Source: Methanocatella intestini (lineage in GTDB: Archaea > Methanobacteriota > Methanobacteria > Methanobacteriales > Methanobacteriaceae). From it: a stretch of DNA of 64,000 bases. Shown here one piece after another: positions 26,235 to 35,062 of this stretch (within the stretch, counting starts at the first letter, position 1; each line of letters begins with the position of its first letter). The notes under the pieces are model-generated. The model did no database searches and had not been told where the DNA came from. It saw only the letters and a list, made by a program, of their open reading frames with translations. The stretch is taken from NCBI RefSeq assembly GCF_002252585.1, contig NZ_NQLD01000014.1, one strand, 5' to 3'. The position numbers and the translations under genes were made by a program.

Positions 26235-28238
26235 ATGTTCAAGACAGCTAGAATGCGTAAAATTAGAATCGTTACTCTTGATGAGTACATATCCCCTACT
26301 GTTAGTGCACTCCACGAACAGGGATTAGTACAAATCAACGAGATTTCTGATAGTATTCAGCAAGATCCTGAATTAGCGGAGTTAGTAACTCCTTCAAAAG
26401 CATCTGCTTTCACTGGTAAGTTATCTTCACTTTTAATGAAAACAAGTGCTATTTCTGAACTATTAGGAAATTCTTTATCCGAAGGCCATGGGATCAAAGA
26501 CACAATAAAGTCTTTTATTAGTCCAGAAATGCCTATTCAAAAAGAAGTTGGGGATTTAGATACTGAAGCTTTAATAAATAAAGCAGAAGACCTTTTGGCT
26601 CAAGTTGAAAGTGAAACAAAAGTTATTGAAGGTAAATTTTCCGCACTCGACTCTGAAACAAGTGTATTGACTTCTAATAAAAGTTTAGCTAAGCGTTTAT
26701 ATAATTTAGACATGGACTTGGCTCTTTTAAAAGATTCTAAGTACACTTCCATAACTGTTGGTAGGATTAATGCTGAGTCTGCTTCAGAAATTGAAAGTAA
26801 CTTAAGTAAATTGACTGATGAATTAGATGTTTTTATAGTCCCTAATGATGATAAAGAAACTGTAAATATTATCGTAGTGACTTTAAAAGAATTCGGCGAA
26901 GATGTTTATTCAACACTTCGTAAATTTGACTTTGAGAGAGTTGAAGTTTCCAATGTTGAGGGAACTCCACAGCAAATTATCTCAAGTGCTGATTCTAGAT
27001 TAGTAACCATAGAATCTGAACGTAATTCAGCTAAAAGTGATTTAAAAGCTATTGCTGAAAGATGGGATGACGATATTTTATCTCTTAAAGAAGAATTAGA
27101 AAATGAAAAAGAAAAGAATGAAATACTTGCTGCTTTTGTTCAAACAAAAGATACCTATATGTTAGAAGCATGGGTACCTGTTAAAGATACTGATAAAGTT
27201 GAGCAATTAGTAGAAAAAAGTTCTGATGGACATTGTACCTTTGAATTAATTGATGTTGAAGGTACTGATGATGAAGATGTACCTATTTTACAAACTAATA
27301 AAGGTTATGTAAAACCTTATGAGGTTCTTGTGGATATGTATTCTCCAGTAAGATATAATGCTATAGATCCAACATTCTTTGTAGCAGTTGTGTTCCCGTT
27401 CTTATTCGGATACTGTTTAACTGATGCATTTTATGGTGCTATTGTAGCTATCATAGGTGTTGTTTTAGTAAGGGGTATGGGTAAACTCAATGATACAATG
27501 AAATCATTCGGTTATATTCTTACAGCATGTGGTATTTGGGCAATTATATTGGGTCTTCTCACTAATGGTTTGTTAGGAGATTTCACAGAAAGAATGTTGA
27601 ATTATAAGTTGCCTACTGTTGTGCCTGCTGTTGAAGCTTTTGTACATCCGGATACTATTTTAATAATAGCAATAGCTATTGGTATAATTTATACTAATAT
27701 TGGTTTTGTTATTGGAGCTATCAATAATTTCAGATATGGAGAAATAAAAGAAGCTATTGGATCTCAGCTTTGCTGGTTTGTTTTAGAAGCCGGTATTATA
27801 TTTTTAGTATTAGGATTTATGATGCCTGCAATAGGTATGATCGGATATGGAATTGGAGCAGTTTTAATAATTGCATGTCTTGCTATGTTAATATATGCTA
27901 ATGGAGCTTACGGAGTTATGGATGTTTTCGGATTTATGGGAGATGTCTTGTCTTATGCTCGTCTTTTAGCATTATGTTTAGCTACAGGAGGTATTGCTAT
28001 GACTGTAAATATTTTAACTAACTTATGTAATGATATGATTCCAGTTATTGGTATTGTTCTTGCAATTTTCATATTTATATTCGGACATATTGCAAACTTC
28101 TTGTTCCAAATTTTAGGTGCATTTATTAACTCTTTACGTCTTCATTATGTGGAGTTCTTTTCACAGTTCTATATGGAAGGTAAAAACAAGTTCCAAGCTT
28201 TCAAAGCAAACAGAACTTTTACAAAACTTAAAAATTAA
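26235..28238 (+). CDS. ahaI: A-type ATP synthase subunit I (membrane stator)
   Basis: About 667 residues. The N-terminal 350 residues are a cytoplasmic region rich in coiled coil; the C-terminal half has seven to eight membrane helices that line the ion half-channels against the K ring. ATG 26235 is chosen (GTGAGAT upstream, sequence MFKTARMRKIRIVTL) over the longer frame that overlaps ahaH. The conserved Arg for ion translocation probably lies in FMGDVLSYARLLALCLATG (near residue 578). The loop HYVEFFSQFYMEG before the end is typical of the family. Confidence 0.92.
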   Translation: MFKTARMRKIRIVTLDEYISPTVSALHEQGLVQINEISDSIQQDPELAELVTPSKASAFTGKLSSLLMKTSAISELLGNSLSEGHGIKDTIKSFISPEMPIQKEVGDLDTEALINKAEDLLAQVESETKVIEGKFSALDSETSVLTSNKSLAKRLYNLDMDLALLKDSKYTSITVGRINAESASEIESNLSKLTDELDVFIVPNDDKETVNIIVVTLKEFGEDVYSTLRKFDFERVEVSNVEGTPQQIISSADSRLVTIESERNSAKSDLKAIAERWDDDILSLKEELENEKEKNEILAAFVQTKDTYMLEAWVPVKDTDKVEQLVEKSSDGHCTFELIDVEGTDDEDVPILQTNKGYVKPYEVLVDMYSPVRYNAIDPTFFVAVVFPFLFGYCLTDAFYGAIVAIIGVVLVRGMGKLNDTMKSFGYILTACGIWAIILGLLTNGLLGDFTERMLNYKLPTVVPAVEAFVHPDTILIIAIAIGIIYTNIGFVIGAINNFRYGEIKEAIGSQLCWFVLEAGIIFLVLGFMMPAIGMIGYGIGAVLIIACLAMLIYANGAYGVMDVFGFMGDVLSYARLLALCLATGGIAMTVNILTNLCNDMIPVIGIVLAIFIFIFGHIANFLFQILGAFINSLRLHYVEFFSQFYMEGKNKFQAFKANRTFTKLKN

Positions 28239-28291
28239 AATTTTTTATTTAAATATATCAAAATTAATTATTATTCAAAGGTGAATTAAAT

Positions 28292-28777
28292 ATGGTGGAT
28301 ATTGCTTTAGGTACTGCTTTAGCAGCTATTGGTGCTGGAGTAGCAATTGGTTTCGCTGGATTAGGTTCCGGTTTAGGGCAAGGTATGGCAGCAGCTGGAT
28401 CTGTAGGTGCAGTTGCAGAAGATAACGACATGTTTGCTAGAGGTATTATTTTCTCTGCATTGCCAGAGACTCAGGCTATTTATGGATTCTTGATTGCAAT
28501 CTTATTATTAGTATTCTCTGGATTATTAGGTGGCGGAGAAGGTTTATCTACTGAAGCAGGTGTTGTAGCTATCGGTGTAGGTGCAGCTATTGGTTTCGCA
28601 GGTTTAGGTTCCGGTATGGGACAAGGTATCGCAGCATCCTCATCTGTAGGTGCTATTGTTGAAGATAATGACATGTTTGCTAGAGGTATTATTTTCTCTG
28701 CATTGCCAGAGACTCAGGCTATTTATGGATTCTTGATTGCAATCTTACTTATGGTATTCGGTGGAATATTAGGTTAA
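28292..28777 (+). CDS. ahaK: A-type ATP synthase proteolipid subunit K, duplicated
   Basis: 161 residues: two tandem hairpins, four membrane helices, each hairpin with its own ion-binding site. Both second helices read LPETQAIYGFLIAIL, so each carries a carboxylate. The Thr-Gln beside it and the Tyr resemble sodium-liganding residues of NtpK-type rotors; sodium coupling is inference. The coding sequences of the two hairpins share a 78-base identical block (28427-28504 and 28670-28747). RBS AGGTGAATTAAAT. Confidence 0.93.
   Translation: MVDIALGTALAAIGAGVAIGFAGLGSGLGQGMAAAGSVGAVAEDNDMFARGIIFSALPETQAIYGFLIAILLLVFSGLLGGGEGLSTEAGVVAIGVGAAIGFAGLGSGMGQGIAASSSVGAIVEDNDMFARGIIFSALPETQAIYGFLIAILLMVFGGILG
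28427..28747 (+). repeat. 78-base identical repeat inside ahaK
   Basis: 28427-28504 and 28670-28747 are identical over 78 bases, 243 bases apart, coding DMFARGIIFSALPETQ followed by AIYGFLIAIL in each hairpin. Flanking codons differ freely, so identity at all synonymous sites of 26 codons points to gene conversion between the halves. Confidence 0.9.
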
Positions 28778-28790
28778 GGAGGCAATCTGT

Positions 28791-29417
28791 ATGAGCTCAG
28801 GCACAAATAAAATTGTTGAAAGCATTAAGTCTGAAGCCCAGGAGAAAGCTGATAAAATTATTCAAGATGCACAAGTAGAAATAGCAACTATTAATAGTGA
28901 TGCTGAAAAAACTGCTGAAGCAGAAAAGAATAAAATTTTAGATAATGGTAAAAAACAATCTGATATGAAATATCAGCAAATTATTTCCGAAGCTAAGATG
29001 AATGCTCGTAGAGCAGAATTAGGAGCTAAAGAAGAAGTCATTGAAGCAGCTTTTGCTAAAGCTACTGAAGATTTAAAAGCTAAAGCTTCTAGTGATGATG
29101 CAGAATATTCAGAATCCTTAATAAAAATGATTGAAGAAGCTACTGAAGAACTTGGTGGTGGAGATTTAATCGTTCAAGTTAAAGAATCTGATGTTGCGAA
29201 AGTTGAAGGTCATTTGAAAAAATTATCTGCAGACCTTGCAACTAAAACTGGTGTAAGCACAACCTTAGTATTAGGTGAACCTATTGATGCTATTGGTGGA
29301 GCTATACTCAAAACTAGAAATGGTGACATTGAAGTAAATAACACTATCGAATCTAGACTAGATAGATTTAAAGGATTATTACGTAGTGAAGTTGCTAATG
29401 TTTTATTTAAAAATTAG
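28791..29417 (+). CDS. ahaE: A-type ATP synthase subunit E (peripheral stalk)
   Basis: 208 residues. The N-terminal 100 residues are a long charged helix (SIKSEAQEKADKIIQDAQVE) that pairs with subunit H; the C-terminal alpha/beta domain (GGGDLIVQVKESDVAKVEGH...GGAILKTRNGDIEVNNTIES) caps the A3B3 head. RBS GGAGG is 13 bases after ahaK. The operon order and length are normal. Confidence 0.92.
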   Translation: MSSGTNKIVESIKSEAQEKADKIIQDAQVEIATINSDAEKTAEAEKNKILDNGKKQSDMKYQQIISEAKMNARRAELGAKEEVIEAAFAKATEDLKAKASSDDAEYSESLIKMIEEATEELGGGDLIVQVKESDVAKVEGHLKKLSADLATKTGVSTTLVLGEPIDAIGGAILKTRNGDIEVNNTIESRLDRFKGLLRSEVANVLFKN

Positions 29418-29428
29418 GAGGATAAATT

Positions 29429-30583
29429 ATGGCTGATGAAATTGCAACACTTATTAGTTCAGCAGGTCTTACAAATGAAACTTTCTTAGTTTTATGTGTA
29501 ATTGCTGTTATCGTTATAGGTGCAATAGTCGTAATCATTACATCTAGACCAATTTTGGATATTTATCCATATCTTACTCCTAGTGCAAGCGTACGTGCAA
29601 GAAAAGGAAGATTATTTGATGAAAAACAATTATCTGAAATTGTTGAAACAAACAATGTTCACGAATTTGAAAATTATCTTAAAGGTGTTCCTGATTATGC
29701 TGACGTATTAGAAGAATATCCTGTTGATAAAGCATTAGATATTCAATGTGCTGATACTTATGAATTTGTAGCAAGAATTGCTCCAAAGGAAATTAGAAGT
29801 TCTTTTGTTGTAATGTCTAAAAAAACTGATATTAATAACATTAAAAGTCTTTTAACTGCTAAAGAAGTTGGCCTTACTGAAGAAGAAACTGAAGATTTAT
29901 TAATTCCACGTGGAGTTTTATATGAAGATTTACGTTCTTTAATTGATGCTGACGGAGTAACTGATGTAGTTACAAGTTTAGATGGCACAGAATATGCTGC
30001 TGTATTAGAAGATGCTCTTCCAAAATACGAAAATAGTGGTATGGTTCTTGCATTAGAATCTGCTTTAGATAAATATTATTTAGAAAGTTTATTACGTTCT
30101 TCCAATGTTCCTGCTGATGAAAATAAACAAATTTTATTCTCATATGTTGGAACTCAAGTAGATATAGCTAATCTTAAATTGATTATAAGGGCAAAAAAAG
30201 ACAATTTGTCTTATGATGATATTGCTCCTTATATATTAGAAGACGGTTACCAATTACGTGAATGGAAACTTAAAGATTTAATGGAATCTCCTGATGTTAC
30301 AAATGTAATATCCGGTTTAGAAGGCACAAAATACTCTGATGTATTAACTGATGCTATGGCTAAATATAATGAAACTGCTTCCATTGCAGTATTTGAAAAA
30401 GCTTTAGATGCTTACTTGTCAAAAAGTGCAAAATCTTTATCTATGAAAAAACCATTAGGAATTGGTCCAATTATTGGTTATGTAAGTCAAAAAGAAACTG
30501 AAATTAAAAATTTAAAAATTATTGCAAGAGCAAAAAGAGAGGCTGGATTCCCTAACTCTAAAATTATGGAGATGTTAATATGA
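29429..30583 (+). CDS. ahaC: A-type ATP synthase subunit C (rotor coupling)
   Basis: 384 residues. It links the central shaft (D/F) to the proteolipid ring. An N-terminal hydrophobic segment (VLCVIAVIVIGAIVVIITS, residues about 21-39) precedes three helical-bundle repeats of about 100 residues with the recurring pattern EDLRSLIDADGVTDVVTSL / KDLMESPDVTNVISGLEG. Many family members lack this N-terminal membrane helix. It overlaps ahaF by four bases (ATGA). RBS GGAGGATAAATT. Confidence 0.9.
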   Translation: MADEIATLISSAGLTNETFLVLCVIAVIVIGAIVVIITSRPILDIYPYLTPSASVRARKGRLFDEKQLSEIVETNNVHEFENYLKGVPDYADVLEEYPVDKALDIQCADTYEFVARIAPKEIRSSFVVMSKKTDINNIKSLLTAKEVGLTEEETEDLLIPRGVLYEDLRSLIDADGVTDVVTSLDGTEYAAVLEDALPKYENSGMVLALESALDKYYLESLLRSSNVPADENKQILFSYVGTQVDIANLKLIIRAKKDNLSYDDIAPYILEDGYQLREWKLKDLMESPDVTNVISGLEGTKYSDVLTDAMAKYNETASIAVFEKALDAYLSKSAKSLSMKKPLGIGPIIGYVSQKETEIKNLKIIARAKREAGFPNSKIMEMLI

Positions 30584-30897
30584 GTTCTGTAGCAATTATT
30601 GGAGATATTGATGTTGTATCAGGTTTTAGACTTGGTGGAGTTAAAAGAGCAGAAGTAGCTAATTCTGCTGAAGAAGCTGTCGCAGCTTTTGATAAAATTT
30701 TAGATGAAGAAATTTCAATTATAATTATTACTCAAGTATTAGCTAACGAAATTAGAAATCATATTAATAGGAAAATTGGTTCTAGTGTATTACCAATGAT
30801 AATTGAGATACCTGATAAAGACGGGTCCTCTGAAGGATCATCTGATCAAATGGCAGATCTCATCAAAAGAGTTATTGGGGTAGAGATGGTTAAATGA
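30580..30897 (+). CDS. ahaF: A-type ATP synthase subunit F (central stalk)
   Basis: 105 residues. Rossmann-like small domain: VAIIGDIDVVSGFRLGGVK at the N-terminus, IIIITQVLANEIRNHI in the middle and a C-terminal helix (ADLIKRVIGVEMV). It binds the D shaft. It overlaps ahaC at its start and ahaA at its end by four bases each, both as ATGA, so translation is coupled. Confidence 0.93.
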   Translation: MSSVAIIGDIDVVSGFRLGGVKRAEVANSAEEAVAAFDKILDEEISIIIITQVLANEIRNHINRKIGSSVLPMIIEIPDKDGSSEGSSDQMADLIKRVIGVEMVK

Positions 30898-32648
30898 TTA
30901 TCGAAGGAAAAATTATTAAAATTGCTGGGCCTGTTATTATCGCGGATGGTATGAGAGGAGCTCAGATGTATGAAATGGTTAGAGTAGGTGAACAAAAGCT
31001 CATTGGGGAAATTATTGAGCTTGAAGGTGATACCGCTACCATTCAAGTATATGAAGAAACAGCTGGTATTCAACCAGGTGAAGTAGTTGAAAGTACTGGA
31101 GGTCCATTGTCTGTAGAACTTGGTCCTGGTGTAATGGGTTCCATTTTTGATGGTATTCAAAGGCCTTTAGAACTCATCAGAGAAGAATCTGGTGATTTCA
31201 TTGCTAGGGGAGTAGATGCAGAATCTATCAGTAAAGAGAAAAAATGGACATTCAAACCAGTAGCTAAAGTTGGAGACAAAGTTAAAGGTGGAGATGTTCT
31301 TGGTGAAGTACAAGAAACTTCTGCAGTTTTACAAAAAATCTTAGTTCCTCCAATGATTGAAGGTGAATTAACAAGCATTGCTTCTGAAGGTGAATACACA
31401 GTATTAGAAGACATTGCTGAAGTTGCAACTGATAAAGGTGACGAAAAAATCCAAATGCTTCAAAAATGGCCTGTAAGGAAAGGACGTCCATATGTAGATA
31501 AATTGGACCCTGATGTACCTCTTGTAACTGGTCAAAGAGCACAAGATACTTTCTTTTCAGTAGCTAAAGGTGGAGCAGCAGCTATTCCAGGTCCTTTCGG
31601 ATCAGGTAAAACTGTTACCCAACAGCAATTAGCTAAATGGGCAGACGCAGATATTGTTATCTATATTGGATGTGGAGAACGTGGTAACGAAATGACTGAA
31701 GTACTTACTGAATTCCCATACCTTGATGACCCTAAAACTGGAAACCCATTAATGGACAGAACTGTTCTTATTGCAAACACTTCAAACATGCCGGTAGCAG
31801 CTCGTGAAGCATGTGTATACACTGGTATTACTATTGCTGAATATTACCGTGACCAAGGTTACGATGTAGCACTTATGGCTGATTCAACCTCAAGATGGGC
31901 TGAAGCTATGAGGGAGATTTCCGGAAGACTTGAAGAAATGCCTGGGGAAGAAGGTTACCCTGCATACTTAGCATCCAGACTTGCTCAATTCTATGAAAGA
32001 GCAGGAAGAGTAAACACTATTGGTACTACTTCTGATGTAGCTTCCATTACTGTTGTTGGTGCTGTATCACCTCCTGGTGGGGACTTATCTGAACCTGTTA
32101 CTCAAAACACTTTACGTATCTGTAAAGTATTTTGGGCTTTAGATGCATCTCTTGCAGATAAACGTCACTTCCCTTCAATTGACTGGTTACAAAGTTATTC
32201 CTTATATGTAGACAGTATTGAGGGCTGGTGGGCTGAAAATGTAGCTGCTGATTGGAGAGAAACTCGTGATCAAGCTATGATTTTATTACAAAAAGAATCA
32301 GAACTTCAAGAAATTGTGCAATTGGTTGGTCCTGATGCATTACCTGAAGCTGACCAAGCTACTTTAGAAACTACTCGTATGTTAAGAGAAGATTTCTTAC
32401 AACAAAATGCATTTGATGACATTGATACATATTGTCCACCTGTCAAACAATACAATATGTTAAAAACTATTTTATTATTCCATAAAGAAGCTCTTGCAGC
32501 TGTTGGCAGGGGAGTTCCTATTCAAAACATAGTAGCATTACCTGTTAAAGAAGAAATTGGTAAAATGAAATACATTCCGCAAGATGAATTTGCAGCTAAA
32601 TGTGAAGAAATTCAAGCAGCTATTACTAAACAATGCAGTGAGGCTTAA
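30894..32648 (+). CDS. ahaA: A-type ATP synthase catalytic subunit A
   Basis: 584 residues, normal length, no intein. It has an N-terminal barrel, the A-subunit-specific non-homologous region (about 115-190), the P-loop GPFGSGKT from residue 233, the catalytic Glu in IGCGERGNEMTEV and the Walker B ALMADSTSRWAEA. It hydrolyses or makes ATP at the interface with subunit B. It starts inside the stop of ahaF. Confidence 0.97.
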   Translation: MIIEGKIIKIAGPVIIADGMRGAQMYEMVRVGEQKLIGEIIELEGDTATIQVYEETAGIQPGEVVESTGGPLSVELGPGVMGSIFDGIQRPLELIREESGDFIARGVDAESISKEKKWTFKPVAKVGDKVKGGDVLGEVQETSAVLQKILVPPMIEGELTSIASEGEYTVLEDIAEVATDKGDEKIQMLQKWPVRKGRPYVDKLDPDVPLVTGQRAQDTFFSVAKGGAAAIPGPFGSGKTVTQQQLAKWADADIVIYIGCGERGNEMTEVLTEFPYLDDPKTGNPLMDRTVLIANTSNMPVAAREACVYTGITIAEYYRDQGYDVALMADSTSRWAEAMREISGRLEEMPGEEGYPAYLASRLAQFYERAGRVNTIGTTSDVASITVVGAVSPPGGDLSEPVTQNTLRICKVFWALDASLADKRHFPSIDWLQSYSLYVDSIEGWWAENVAADWRETRDQAMILLQKESELQEIVQLVGPDALPEADQATLETTRMLREDFLQQNAFDDIDTYCPPVKQYNMLKTILLFHKEALAAVGRGVPIQNIVALPVKEEIGKMKYIPQDEFAAKCEEIQAAITKQCSEA

Positions 32649-32650
32649 AT

Positions 32651-34039
32651 ATGAACACAAATATTAAAACAAGAGAATATACTACAATCTCCGAAGTCTC
32701 AGGTCCTTTAATGGTTGTTGAAGGTGTAGAAGGCGTAGGTTACAACGAAATTGTAGATATCGAAACACCTAATGGTGAAAAAAGAAGTGGACAAGTTCTT
32801 GAAGTAACTGACGATGTTGCAGTTATTCAAGTGTTCGAAGGAACAACTGACTTAAACACTAAAAATACTAAAGCTAGATTCACCGGTCAAACTGCTAAAA
32901 TTGGTGTATCTAGAGATATGATGGGTCGTATGTTCAATGGTATAGGTAAACCTATTGACGGCGGACCAGAAATAATTCCTGATGAAGAATTAGATATTAA
33001 TGGAAGTCCAATGAACCCTGCTTCTCGTGAATTCCCTGAAGAATTCATTCAAACTGGTATCTCTACCATTGACGGTATGAACACTTTAGTAAGAGGTCAA
33101 AAACTTCCTATTTTCTCAGGTTCTGGTTTACCTCACAACGAATTAGCAGCTCAAATCGCAAGACAAGCTAAAGTACTTGGGGACGATGCAGAATTTGCAG
33201 TAATATTCGCTGCTATGGGTATTACTCACGAAGAAGCTAACTTCTTTATGAGAGATTTCGAACGTACTGGTGCTCTTGAAAAAGTAACTGTATTCATGAA
33301 CTTAGCTGATGACCCAGCTATTGAAAGAATCTTAACTCCTAAAATGGCTTTAACTACTGCAGAATATTTCGCATTTACTTTAGGTATGCAAGTATTGGTA
33401 ATTTTAACTGATATGACCAACTACTGTGAAGCATTAAGGGAAATTTCCGCAGCTAGGGATGAAGTGCCTGGAAGAAGAGGATATCCTGGATATATGTATA
33501 CTGATTTAGCTAACATATACGAAAGAGCAGGACGTATTGACGGTAAAGAAGGTTCTATTACTCAAATGCCTATCTTAGTTATGCCTCAAGATGATATTAC
33601 TCACCCAATTCCAGATTTAACTGGTTATATTACTGAAGGACAAATTGTATTAAGCAGAGAACTCAACAGGAAAGGTATTTATCCTCCTGTAGATGTACTT
33701 CCATCACTTTCTCGTTTGATGAGTGGTGGTATCGGCGGAGACAAAACTCGTGATGATCACAGTGGTGTATCTGACCAACTTTACTCTGCATATGCAGGCG
33801 GTCGTGAATTAAGAGACTTAGTTGCTGTTGTAGGGGAAGAAGCTCTTACTGAAAGGGATCAAAAATTCTTAGAATTTGCTGAAGAATTCGAAGGTAAATT
33901 CATTACTCAAAGTAAAGACGAAGATAGGTCTATTATTGAAACCTTAGATCTTGGTTGGGACTTACTTAAAATCTTACCTAAATCTGAACTTAAACGTGTT
34001 AAAGAAGAATTTATTGAACAATACCTTCCAAAAGAATAA
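32651..34039 (+). CDS. ahaB: A-type ATP synthase regulatory subunit B
   Basis: 462 residues. Same fold as A, but the P-loop position reads SGSGLPHNELAAQIARQA, without a Gly-Lys-Thr, as expected for the non-catalytic subunit. The sequence TDMTNYCEALREISAARDEV and the arginine-finger region PSLSRLM are present. It starts two bases after the ahaA stop. Confidence 0.97.
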   Translation: MNTNIKTREYTTISEVSGPLMVVEGVEGVGYNEIVDIETPNGEKRSGQVLEVTDDVAVIQVFEGTTDLNTKNTKARFTGQTAKIGVSRDMMGRMFNGIGKPIDGGPEIIPDEELDINGSPMNPASREFPEEFIQTGISTIDGMNTLVRGQKLPIFSGSGLPHNELAAQIARQAKVLGDDAEFAVIFAAMGITHEEANFFMRDFERTGALEKVTVFMNLADDPAIERILTPKMALTTAEYFAFTLGMQVLVILTDMTNYCEALREISAARDEVPGRRGYPGYMYTDLANIYERAGRIDGKEGSITQMPILVMPQDDITHPIPDLTGYITEGQIVLSRELNRKGIYPPVDVLPSLSRLMSGGIGGDKTRDDHSGVSDQLYSAYAGGRELRDLVAVVGEEALTERDQKFLEFAEEFEGKFITQSKDEDRSIIETLDLGWDLLKILPKSELKRVKEEFIEQYLPKE

Positions 34040-34064
34040 GCTCATTCATATAACGGGTGATTAA

Positions 34065-34760
34065 ATGGCACAAGATATTATAGATGGAATAAATCCAACA
34101 AGGATGGAATTATTATCTCTTAAAAATAGAACTAAACTCGCTGTTAAAGGGCATGGTTTACTCAAAGAGAAAAGGGATGCTTTAATCAAAGAGTTTTTTG
34201 ATATTTTGGATCGTGTCAAAGGTGTTCGTGAAGCTGCTGAAAGAAGCTTAAAAGAAGCTAATGAAGCTTTACTTGAAGCTCAAATAGCTATGGGTGATTT
34301 AGCTGTTAGGAAAGCATCTTTATCAGTTAAAGAATCTATTGATGTAGATATTAAATCTAGAAGTGTTATGGGTGTATCAGTTCCTGTAACTAATGTTAAA
34401 ATGGAAGAAAGATCCATTATTGACAGAGGTTACAGCTTTTCTGATACCACTATACAATTAGATGAAGCTGCTAAGAAATTTGAAGAATCTATTAAATTCT
34501 TAATTGAACTTGGTGAAGTGGAAAAAACTATTTTCTTACTTGCTGAAGAAATTGAGGCTACTAAACGTAGAGTAAATGCGTTAGAGCATATTATGATTCC
34601 AAGATTCGAAAACACTGAAAAATATATTGATATGAGACTCCAGGAAATGGAAAGGGAAAACTTTGTTAGATTGAAAATGATCAGGTCCACTATCGAGAAG
34701 AAAGATAATGAGGCTAAAGAAGCAGCTATTGAAGAAGAAGCTGCGGAAGTAGAAGCTTAA
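34065..34760 (+). CDS. ahaD: A-type ATP synthase subunit D (central shaft)
   Basis: 231 residues, long antiparallel coiled coil: N-terminal helix GINPTRMELLSLKNRTKLAVKG and C-terminal helix ending in an Ala/Glu-rich tail (EEEAAEVEA). RBS GGGTGATTAA. Last synthase gene of the operon; a small membrane protein gene follows 149 bases later. Confidence 0.93.
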   Translation: MAQDIIDGINPTRMELLSLKNRTKLAVKGHGLLKEKRDALIKEFFDILDRVKGVREAAERSLKEANEALLEAQIAMGDLAVRKASLSVKESIDVDIKSRSVMGVSVPVTNVKMEERSIIDRGYSFSDTTIQLDEAAKKFEESIKFLIELGEVEKTIFLLAEEIEATKRRVNALEHIMIPRFENTEKYIDMRLQEMERENFVRLKMIRSTIEKKDNEAKEAAIEEEAAEVEA

Positions 34761-34790
34761 GTTTTACTTAACTTCTTCATTTTCTATCTA
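34749..34790 (+). terminator. Putative terminator of the ATP synthase operon
   Basis: Stem GAAGcTTAAG (one bulge) and CTTAACTTC around the ahaD stop (34752-34775), followed by TTCATTTTCTATCTATTTTTATT. A+T-rich and imperfect, so it may only attenuate transcription before the downstream small gene. Confidence 0.4.
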
Positions 34791-34909
34791 TTTTTATTAT
34801 TTATTTTAAATTTTAAACTTTGTTAGGCTTTATTTATTAAAAAAAGTTATTTTTATTAGTTATTGTAAAAATTTTTAATTACTGGAAAATTCTAGAAAAA
34901 GGTGTATTT

Positions 34910-35062
34910 ATGCAACGTAACCCTATAGACCAATTTTTAAAGGACCCTGACAATAAGGCGAAATTATTTGTCTGGTTAACTAGATCTATGATAATAGTAA
35001 CGTTTATGATAACTATAGGTACAATTATATTTATTTTATACTTATTGAGAGTTATTAGCTAG
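34910..35062 (+). CDS. Small membrane protein downstream of the ATP synthase operon
   Basis: 50 residues, too short for routine gene calling: MQRNPIDQFLKDPDNKAKLF, then a single membrane helix (about residues 27-46, MIIVTFMITIGTIIFILYLL) and RVIS. RBS GGTG lies five bases before ATG. A soluble acidic/basic head with one C-terminal helix suggests a small membrane accessory factor. Its place after ahaD suggests a link to the synthase, though a terminator-like hairpin intervenes. It overlaps the convergent gene by 21 bases. Not recognised. Confidence 0.6.
   Translation: MQRNPIDQFLKDPDNKAKLFVWLTRSMIIVTFMITIGTIIFILYLLRVIS

Noticed and set aside
30894..32648. Possible intein in the catalytic ATP synthase subunit, as in some archaea
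   Set aside because: Length is normal (584 residues) and the P-loop region is uninterrupted.
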